A DNA stretch of 10,204 bases from Pseudomonadota bacterium (GTDB lineage: Bacteria; Pseudomonadota; Gammaproteobacteria; Halothiobacillales; Halothiobacillaceae). The notes beneath the pieces are model-generated. The model worked only from the letters and a program-made list of their open reading frames with translations. It had not been told where the DNA came from and searched no databases. The position numbers were made by a program, and so were the translations under genes. Positions within the stretch are counted from its first letter, which is position 1, and each line of letters opens with the position of its first letter. Shown here piece by piece: positions 1 to 4,815 of the stretch. Where the stretch lies: assembly GCA_021795795.1 (NCBI GenBank), contig JAJYPA010000278.1, forward strand, positions 1 to 10,204, in the 5' to 3' direction.

Positions 1-115
1 GGCCGGGCGGCGGCGTCCACGGCTTGCGCCAGGAAGGCACCCCGGACGGGTCGTTAATCATGTCGATGATTTGCTCCGCGACGATCTCCGCCGCCGTTTT
101 CTTTTCAGTCGTCAT
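1..115 (-). CDS. ArdC-like antirestriction protein, N-terminus only
   Basis: Partial gene: only the first 38 residues are inside the window and the rest lies beyond the left edge. The translation begins MTTEKKTAAEIVAEQIIDM and continues to a PSWRKPW motif followed by prolines. This layout, an amphipathic helix (AAEIVAEQIIDMI) followed by P-x-W-R-K-P-W, is typical of the N-terminal single-stranded-DNA-binding domain of the ArdC family. In known members a zinc-metallopeptidase-like domain follows, and the proteins protect incoming plasmid DNA from host restriction after conjugation. The ATG at 113-115 has a GGAG (complement of 123-126) seven bases upstream. It overlaps the end of the preceding 55-aa gene by 11 bp, so the two are probably translationally coupled. 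The metallopeptidase part cannot be seen, so the family call rests on the N-terminal motif alone. Confidence 0.72.
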   Translation of the reverse strand, partial: MTTEKKTAAEIVAEQIIDMINDPSGVPSWRKPWTPPPG

Positions 116-272
116 GACCGATCTCCAGAATCCGGCCATGGTCATCAAGCAGGTTGCCGTGCTCATCCACTGCGGCTACGGGCTTGGCGTCCTGATCGTT
201 CTCGGCGGCGTCCCGGCGAATGCCGGTGTCCTCGGCCAGTTCGCCGGTCAGAAAGGGAGTGTGGTAATCCAT
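105..272 (-). CDS. small acidic hypothetical protein (55 aa)
   Basis: A 55-residue protein starting MDYHTPFLTGELAED and ending DDHGRILEIGHDD. It is strongly acidic (many Asp and Glu) with a few His, and has no membrane segment or signal peptide. I recognise no family. The start at 270-272 is chosen because an AGGAG lies seven bases upstream. The same frame stays open to 710, but that part is antisense to the antirepressor gene and is discarded. Its stop codon lies inside the first codons of the ArdC-like gene (11-bp overlap), so the two are probably co-expressed. A copy of the conserved leader element (290-322) lies just upstream. Acidic DNA-mimic proteins are common among anti-restriction factors, but here that is only a guess from charge and neighbourhood. 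Confidence 0.6.
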   Translation of the reverse strand: MDYHTPFLTGELAEDTGIRRDAAENDQDAKPVAAVDEHGNLLDDHGRILEIGHDD

Positions 273-289
273 GACGCATCTCCTGTTGT

Positions 290-322
290 ATGGGTTCATC
301 CACCAGGGTGGTGCCGATTTTT
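290..322 (-). repeat. conserved leader element, copy A (upstream of the 55-aa gene)
   Basis: A 33-bp segment that aligns without gaps to copy B at 1236-1268 with about six differences. Read in the gene's sense it contains AATCGGCACCACCCTGG and then an ACCC. Its GGGTG core lies 34 bases from the start codon at 272. It begins a few bases beyond the stop codon of the antirepressor gene, so it fills the intergenic gap. CCACC-CT-GGTGG inside it forms a short palindrome. Its function is unknown; operator, leader RNA element and recombination scar are all possible. Confidence 0.7.
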
Positions 323-328
323 CGCGGT

Positions 329-1222
329 CTACTGCAAACTCAGTGAAAATTGGTTGCTGGTAGCGATCATGCGTTGGGCACCCAGGCGAGTGAGGACAGG
401 GGCGATACACTCCAGCAGCCCATCCTTCCAAAAGAGTTGCCGGACGGGCCGCCCGCCTTGCACCGTGGCGCGTGGCACATCCTTGACCACGGCGAAGGGC
501 CAGCCTTTCTCCGTAGGCGTCCAGGCCAGCGTTTCCTTTGCTGTGCGCGTCTGGTAGCCCAGGTCGGCCAGCAGCCGGTTGACCGCTGCCGCATCTTCCT
601 TGCCGTCCCGGCGCAGGACGCCGAAGCGCCGGGCGATGTCCGTAGGCCGCAGTTCGGCGCAACGATGGGGCGATTCCAGAGCCAATGCCTGGGGAGCCAG
701 CAGAGGCCATAATTGCACGCCCATCATTTCCATTTGCCCCACGGCCCCTAGGAAGGCTTGATTCGCGTCCATGCCGGGGCTGAACTGGTTGAGTTCGATG
801 AGCAGCTTGAATTCGGCCAGCACGGTTTCATGGGGCAGGCCGTTCAGATACCGCTCGCTCAAGGTGGGCTGGCGAACTGGCTGCACCGGGGGCTGATCCC
901 GCAGCCGCCGGTATTCCTTCTCGCAGGCGATGAAGTATTGCCGGGCTTCTTTGCCCTTTTCGGTATGCTCGGACATGGCGATATGTTTAGCGGCATCCAG
1001 AGTGAGAGCGTATTCTTTCTTCGGTTGGCCGCGCCCTGAATATTCCCCAAAATTGGGGAGTATTATAAAGTCTTGATTTTCAAATAATCCATGCTGCTGA
1101 ATGCGGTCCTTGATCCAGGTGGAGAAGTCCTTGCCGACCTCCAGAAAGGCGTGCAGGTCGCGGGCGTTGACGGTGGGCTGACTTTCCTCGTCCAAAGCAA
1201 CGGACTGGATGGGCGGCAGCAT
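329..1222 (-). CDS. AntA/AntB-type antirepressor with a C-terminal winged-helix-like domain (297 aa)
   Basis: Residues about 15-107 match the AntA/AntB antirepressor N-terminal domain: VNARDLHAFLEVGKDFSTWI, then FENQDF, KKEYALTLDAAKHIAM and KGKEARQYFIACEKEYRRL. Known members are phage or prophage antirepressors that bind and neutralise a repressor. After a proline-rich hinge (111-119), residues about 190-268 contain LRPTDIARRF, then VNRLLADLGYQTR, WTPTEKGWPFAVV and PVRQLFWKDGLLE. This pattern resembles the C-terminal helix-turn-helix region of many phage antirepressors. The ATG at 1222 is preferred because AGGAA lies six bases upstream; an in-frame GTG nine codons earlier (1249) falls inside the repeat element and has no ribosome site. 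It sits in the same run as the ArdC-like gene, so it may control element genes rather than a prophage. Its partner repressor is not in the window. Confidence 0.82.
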   Translation of the reverse strand: MLPPIQSVALDEESQPTVNARDLHAFLEVGKDFSTWIKDRIQQHGLFENQDFIILPNFGEYSGRGQPKKEYALTLDAAKHIAMSEHTEKGKEARQYFIACEKEYRRLRDQPPVQPVRQPTLSERYLNGLPHETVLAEFKLLIELNQFSPGMDANQAFLGAVGQMEMMGVQLWPLLAPQALALESPHRCAELRPTDIARRFGVLRRDGKEDAAAVNRLLADLGYQTRTAKETLAWTPTEKGWPFAVVKDVPRATVQGGRPVRQLFWKDGLLECIAPVLTRLGAQRMIATSNQFSLSLQ

Positions 1223-1235
1223 GGCAATTTCCTGA

Positions 1236-1268
1236 ATGGGTGAACTCACCAGGGTGATGCCGATTTTT
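1236..1268 (-). repeat. conserved leader element, copy B (upstream of the antirepressor)
   Basis: This copy has the same length and alignment as copy A. Read in the gene's sense it contains AATCGGCATCACCCTGGTGA followed by GTTCACCC. This makes two adjacent short palindromes, TCACC-CT-GGTGA and GGTGA-GT-TCACC, that share the middle arm. The GGGTG core lies 30 bases from the antirepressor ATG at 1222. The stop codon of the upstream 63-aa gene (1267-1269) overlaps its end, so it occupies essentially the whole intergenic gap. Confidence 0.72.
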
Positions 1269-1458
1269 ATGCCGCTACCCGTCGAATGACCTCATCCGGG
1301 TCCAGGTCCATCAAAATGAGATAGTCGCGGGCAACAGGCGAGTGCATCAGCCAGTGGCGGGCACTTTCCCCGGCGCGGTTGGGTCGCTTCGCATCCTCTA
1401 TGGCAAGACGCAGGACCGCGCTCAAGAGTTCACGATGGGGTTCGCTGGTATCGGCCAT
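1267..1458 (-). CDS. hypothetical protein (63 aa)
   Basis: A small protein starting MADTSEPHRELLSAVLRLAI and ending LMDLDPDEVIRRVAA. It is rich in helix-forming residues, has no membrane segment, and I recognise no family. The central RAGESARHWLMHSPVARDYLI followed by an LDPDEV turn suggests a compact all-helical protein. The start is supported by AGGAG seven bases before the ATG at 1456-1458. Its stop codon overlaps leader element copy B, and the next gene (antirepressor) starts 44 bases beyond. It is probably co-transcribed with its neighbours on both sides. A role as a small regulatory or element-maintenance protein is only a guess from context. Confidence 0.65.
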   Translation of the reverse strand: MADTSEPHRELLSAVLRLAIEDAKRPNRAGESARHWLMHSPVARDYLILMDLDPDEVIRRVAA

Positions 1459-1474
1459 GGCGGATCTCCTGGAT

Positions 1475-1505
1475 CAAGGGTCTCTACCGGGGTGATGCCG
1501 GTTTT
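1475..1505 (-). repeat. conserved leader element, copy C (upstream of the 63-aa gene)
   Basis: A diverged copy. In the gene's sense it reads AAAACCGGCATCACCCCGG and then AGAGACCC. The GGGTG core lies 32 bases from the ATG at 1458. The two GGG runs are 12 bases apart, against 14 in copies A and B. A CGGCACCC at 1509-1516 partly mirrors it across a short loop, similar to the inverted arrangement at copy D. Confidence 0.6.
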
Positions 1506-1518
1506 GCGCGGCACCCAT

Positions 1519-1860
1519 TCAGGTACGTTTTTTTCCCATGTGCAGCACTTTGGTCCAGAGCAACGCCTGAATCCGGGTCTGGAGAACGTTGCGCTCCCGC
1601 TCGTTCAGTTTCGGGAAGGCTTCGGGCAGGGGTGGGTGCTTTTCCATCATGGGCAGCGCATCGAGGACCGGCAGATAGATCAGGGTTCGCGCCCAGGACA
1701 GGGCATCGTGAGGCGGGGCCGACTGGTTCAGCAGGTCTTGCAGGATGCGAAATCCGTCCACCTGTTCCAGTTCGGCATCCTGTAGGGTCCAGGATTCCGT
1801 GTTTTCCGGCTTGGGTCGGGACTGCCACCATTGGGTGCGCCAGGGAGCTACGACAGCCAT
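1519..1860 (-). CDS. hypothetical protein (113 aa)
   Basis: A protein starting MAVVAPWRTQWWQSRPKPEN and ending LLWTKVLHMGKKRT. The N-terminus is rich in Trp and Pro. The middle (LEQVDGFRILQDLLNQ, then HDALSWARTLIYLPVLDALPMM) and the end (NERERNVLQTRIQALLWTKVL) look helical. The C-terminus is basic. I recognise no family, and there is no signal peptide or clear membrane segment. The ATG at 1858-1860 is chosen over an in-frame GTG at 1890 because AAGGAG sits six bases upstream of the ATG, while the GTG lies in the inverted repeat. It is the first gene of the leftward run and is transcribed divergently from the 346-aa gene, with only 89 bp between the two starts. Confidence 0.65.
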   Translation of the reverse strand: MAVVAPWRTQWWQSRPKPENTESWTLQDAELEQVDGFRILQDLLNQSAPPHDALSWARTLIYLPVLDALPMMEKHPPLPEAFPKLNERERNVLQTRIQALLWTKVLHMGKKRT

Positions 1861-1888
1861 CACATTCTCCTTTTTTTCAGGGTTTCTC

Positions 1889-1921
1889 ACAGGGTGATGC
1901 CGAAAATCGGCACCACCCTGT
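1889..1921. promoter_or_regulatory. long inverted repeat in the divergent intergenic region (leader element copies D and D')
   Basis: Two 15-base arms, ACAGGGTGATGCCGA (1889-1903) and TCGGCACCACCCTGT (1907-1921), are separated by AAA and pair with a single mismatch. Each arm is a copy of the leader element found before the other leftward genes. The left arm faces the 113-aa gene (core 32 bases from its ATG at 1860). The right arm faces the 346-aa gene (core 32 bases from its ATG at 1950). The symmetry and equal spacing suggest a shared site acting on both directions of transcription or translation. As RNA it would form a strong hairpin, but no T-run follows, so a terminator is unlikely. I could not place convincing -35/-10 boxes here. 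Confidence 0.65.
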
Positions 1922-1949
1922 CAGGTACAAGCCGAAAGGAGACGCGAAC

Positions 1950-2990
1950 ATGGCCGTGGAATATGAAGTGGCCCCCCGGAAACTCAGTAAAGACGGTAGC
2001 GAAGTGTTGCCCGCCGAGTTCGACGACGCACAGTTCTATGGCGTCTATGCGCGAGGCATTAACGAACATTGGGGCGTGGGCGGCAAGGGGCCGGACACGG
2101 ACAAACTCGCCAACCACATTCAGGACTTTTCCACCCAGGAATCGGCGCAGGCTTTCGTGGATCGTTTGCAAGCCAACGCGCCGCAACTCGAAGCTCTGGA
2201 ACATTGGGGATCGGTCACTGTGGCGGGAGTGCGTTATCTGCCGTCCACCGATAAAGGGGTTGCACCCCGGCAGGGGCCGGATGGAAGGGCCACTCATTAT
2301 GTTGCGGAGGGCGGGCTTGCGGATTACCAGAGGCCCGCCGTGGCTACCTGGGAGATTGACCGTTATCTGAAAACGGGCGAATTGAGTCCCGAACTCGCCG
2401 CCAATGCGGTTACGGACCCGGACAACTGGAAGGCACTCAATCCCTTTGAGCAGCAAAGCCTCAAAAACTTTGCAGCGGCAACCCAGGCCGACCCGTCTTT
2501 TCGGGAGTTTCGGGAAACCGAGACGAAATACGCCCGCGATGCCGGTGCCCGTATCCCGGAGGGCGTGAATTTTCGGGTTTTCATTATAGACGATATGCCC
2601 AACAGCCTACAAAATTTCGTCTGGAGTCAGAAGGTTGGGATAGAACAAAACCTGAACGCGCATCCACTGGCAACGCAACTGGACGCCATCGCCCACCATC
2701 CCGCCATAGCGCAATTCCGGCAAATGCAAAGCCTGCCCCACATGCCGGAGCGGGCCAAGGCCATCTATGCGGATACCTTGTTTCGGAATCATCCCGACCT
2801 GTCGAGACGTTACGAGCAGGCCAAAAGCGAAATCCAGAAATTGCACGGAACCGATCCAGCGTTGATGGAGAAAATCGGCCATGTGGCGCGGTCTTTGCCC
2901 GATCTGGAGGCCGGTATGAGCGACAACCTGGTTTCCGCATTGCAATCCCTGTCTTTGACACCGCCCACCCAGACGTTACGCAAGCCGTAA
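1950..2990 (+). CDS. modular protein of unknown function, paralogue 1 (346 aa)
   Basis: I recognise no family, but its modules recur in the two genes that follow. Residues 1-98 (VEYEVAPR, LPAEFDDAQFYGV, AFVDRLQANAPQL, VTVAGVRYLPS) match the start of the 567-aa protein (LKYLVEPR, LPAEKGPDQYGV, AFVQHLKDNGPDL, VTIAGTNYRYD). Residues 134-196 (WEIDRYLKTGELSPELAANA, then LNPFEQQSLKNFA) match its residues 200-260. Residues 212-224 (IIDDMPNSLQNFV) match its LIDMPELLQEFV. Residues about 244-346 form the C-terminal module shared by all three proteins, with MPERAKAIYADTL and a PTQTLRKP tail. No signal peptide or membrane segment is seen, so it is probably cytoplasmic unless exported by a dedicated system. 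AGGAG lies eight bases before the ATG. The frame is open upstream to 1632, but that part is antisense to the 113-aa gene and has no ribosome site. Confidence 0.75.
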   Translation: MAVEYEVAPRKLSKDGSEVLPAEFDDAQFYGVYARGINEHWGVGGKGPDTDKLANHIQDFSTQESAQAFVDRLQANAPQLEALEHWGSVTVAGVRYLPSTDKGVAPRQGPDGRATHYVAEGGLADYQRPAVATWEIDRYLKTGELSPELAANAVTDPDNWKALNPFEQQSLKNFAAATQADPSFREFRETETKYARDAGARIPEGVNFRVFIIDDMPNSLQNFVWSQKVGIEQNLNAHPLATQLDAIAHHPAIAQFRQMQSLPHMPERAKAIYADTLFRNHPDLSRRYEQAKSEIQKLHGTDPALMEKIGHVARSLPDLEAGMSDNLVSALQSLSLTPPTQTLRKP

Positions 2991-3015
2991 CCCCACTTGA
3001 AAAGGAGTCGTACCC

Positions 3016-4770
3016 ATGGCAGACCATATCAGCCCGGAAATCGGGCAAGTCATAGCGGACCCGGAGCAATTCATTCGCGCCGGTCAATTTCTGAACGATG
3101 TCCAGGTAGCCCATCTTCCCGCAGATTTTCAGGCCAAAGCCTTTGTCAACGCGGCAGTGCTCCGCGATGGTTCGTTTCTTCATGTCAGCGCGTTTCAGGC
3201 CGGAGACACCTTTCAGGGATGGAGTTCGGGCATTGCGGTTTCGCACAAGGACGACGACCTTGCCAACGGTGCCGGACTGGCCGGTATCTTGCGCAATCCA
3301 CCGTCCGCGTCCCTGGACGATGCTTTGGATCAGGCACACGTTCTGGGGCCGGTATCTCTGGATCGTGAGCAGCGCGACAGCCTGTTTTTGAACATGAAAG
3401 GCAACACCTATCCTGGTGCATTGGACTATCTCAAACCGATGGAGCATTGGGCGATGGGGGCCGGATTGAGCATGAAGGAACTCCAGGATCAGGAGCGGGG
3501 CGTTACCGTTCCTGCCGAAAGGGTGCCATCCATGGAAACCATAGGCGATGCGCCGGGAGCCAAGAGTATTGCTGAATTGGCCGGACGTGGAGCGGCCATA
3601 GGTGGCATGGGGCCGCACCCTGGAGAGGGGCCGAAACAGCCTAGCCCTATGGGTGGTCTGGACATGGCGGGCATGGCCGAGGGCGCTACCGTGCTCTACA
3701 GTCGGGCCGATGCCCCGGACACCTTGCGCACGGGTGTACTGATGCACAATCAGGACACGGCGAACGGTCAGCGTTTAGAGATGCTGAACGATCAGGGCTT
3801 GCGGGAACGGCTGTATACCGGCCCGGATCAGGGTCAGGAAAGCCCGCAGAACCGCATGGCCGCTGTCCTGGGGTATGCCACGCCGACGACCGAACCGCTC
3901 TTTGTCGCGGGCGTGGGCGCGGACGGCAAGATCGCGGAAAAGCCCCAGGATGCGCAGAGCTTTGGCGTATTCTTTCATGACAAAAATGGAGAAGCGGTGC
4001 CCGCAGGTCAGGCGATGACGGCGGACCTGGCCGAACGGTTGAAAACCCATATCGAGCAGGGCCGGGTGCCGGAACCCGTCGAAGCGCCCAAGACCCTTGC
4101 CAGTCTGGGCGCATTGCGGGATTTACTGGACCTGCCACCGGAAGCCCCCAAACTGGAAGCAGAAAACAAAAACGCTGAACCGAAAAAACCGGATTTGAAA
4201 AAGCCGGAGTTCACCCCGCCTGATCCTTCCAAACCGGATGAGCAGCCCAAGAACCCGCAGCAGCAACAAGTCGTTCACCAGCGTATCGGTCTGCTTTCTG
4301 CCTTGCTGATGCACACGGCCAATGCAGGGCGCAGAGCGGTTCGGGCGATTCGCGGGCCGGACGCGGAAGAATGGCAGCATCGCGCACATGCGCACATGGA
4401 CCGTGCGCAGGCCCACATGGACGCCATCGCCCGGCATCCCGCCGTGCAGGAGTATCAGAAGATGGAAGGCTTGCAGGGGATGCCGGAGCGGGCCAAGGCG
4501 CTCTATGCCGAGACGTTGATGCGGAACAATCCTGACCTCGCCGCGCACTATGCCCAGGCGAAAGACAGCGTGGAGAAATCTCATGACGCGATGTTCTACA
4601 TGAACAAAAAGGGCGGCAAGACCGATCCCGCTTTGACCGAGAAAGCGGGAAAGGTGTACGAAACAGCCAGCAAATTGTCCGATATGGAGAGCGGATCAAG
4701 CAGCGGCCTGTTTTCCTCGCTCAAATCCTTTTTCTCGGCACAACAGACCCAGACCATGCGCAAACCCTGA
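3016..4770 (+). CDS. modular protein of unknown function, paralogue 2 (584 aa)
   Basis: No family recognised. Residues 1-160 form one compact-looking part (ending MEHWAMGAGLSMKELQDQE). Residues 180-222 are low-complexity Gly/Met/Pro. Residues 224-350 form a second part (ATVLYSRADAPDTLRTGVLM, AVLGYATPTTEPLFVAGVGA, AQSFGVFFHDKNGEAVPAG). Residues 374-418 are a Lys/Pro/Glu-rich linker ending in a Gln run. Residues 455-468 hold a short His/Met repeat (HAHMDRAQAHMD). Residues about 468-584 are the shared C-terminal module: DAIARHPAVQEYQKM, GMPERAKALYAETLMRNNPD, and a QTQTMRKP tail almost identical to that of the 346-aa protein. The N-terminal parts are unrelated to paralogues 1 and 3 as far as I can see. 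AAGGAG precedes the ATG at 3016, and only 25 bp separate it from the previous stop, so the two genes are co-transcribed. The low-complexity spacers suggest a multidomain protein with flexible joints. Confidence 0.75.
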   Translation: MADHISPEIGQVIADPEQFIRAGQFLNDVQVAHLPADFQAKAFVNAAVLRDGSFLHVSAFQAGDTFQGWSSGIAVSHKDDDLANGAGLAGILRNPPSASLDDALDQAHVLGPVSLDREQRDSLFLNMKGNTYPGALDYLKPMEHWAMGAGLSMKELQDQERGVTVPAERVPSMETIGDAPGAKSIAELAGRGAAIGGMGPHPGEGPKQPSPMGGLDMAGMAEGATVLYSRADAPDTLRTGVLMHNQDTANGQRLEMLNDQGLRERLYTGPDQGQESPQNRMAAVLGYATPTTEPLFVAGVGADGKIAEKPQDAQSFGVFFHDKNGEAVPAGQAMTADLAERLKTHIEQGRVPEPVEAPKTLASLGALRDLLDLPPEAPKLEAENKNAEPKKPDLKKPEFTPPDPSKPDEQPKNPQQQQVVHQRIGLLSALLMHTANAGRRAVRAIRGPDAEEWQHRAHAHMDRAQAHMDAIARHPAVQEYQKMEGLQGMPERAKALYAETLMRNNPDLAAHYAQAKDSVEKSHDAMFYMNKKGGKTDPALTEKAGKVYETASKLSDMESGSSSGLFSSLKSFFSAQQTQTMRKP

Positions 4771-4778
4771 AATCCCCC

Positions 4779-4801
4779 CCCGGCGCAAGCCGGGTTCTTT
4801 T
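4779..4801 (+). terminator. intrinsic terminator-like hairpin between paralogues 2 and 3
   Basis: A stem CCCGGC/GCCGGG (4779-4784 with 4789-4794) closes a GCAA tetraloop and is followed by TTCTTTTA. It starts eight bases after the stop codon of the 584-aa gene. The ribosome site of the next gene (GGAG at 4804-4807) follows at once, so termination here would be partial or would modulate expression of the third gene. Confidence 0.65.
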
Positions 4802-4815
4802 ATGGAGCAACAATC

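Noticed and set aside
273..710. In-frame upstream extension of the 55-aa gene (201-codon frame on the minus strand)
   Set aside because: It is another frame of the antirepressor gene on the same strand. The ATG at 272 has its own AGGAG site, and the extension shows no family motif.
290..1921. The spaced leader elements as a CRISPR array or integron attC-type sites
   Set aside because: The spacers are genes of 168-894 bp and the copies vary, so it is not CRISPR. No integron GTTRRRY core or imperfect cruciform typical of attC is present.
1632..1949. In-frame upstream extension of the 346-aa gene
   Set aside because: It is antisense to the 113-aa gene and crosses the inverted repeat. The ATG at 1950 has a proper ribosome site, and the paralogue 3 N-terminus aligns from there.
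2584..3747. Long open frame on the minus strand (387 codons)
   Set aside because: It is antisense to paralogues 1 and 2, which have ribosome sites and paralogous protein similarity. The translation is Arg/Gly/Ser-rich without motifs, a usual shadow of GC-rich genes.
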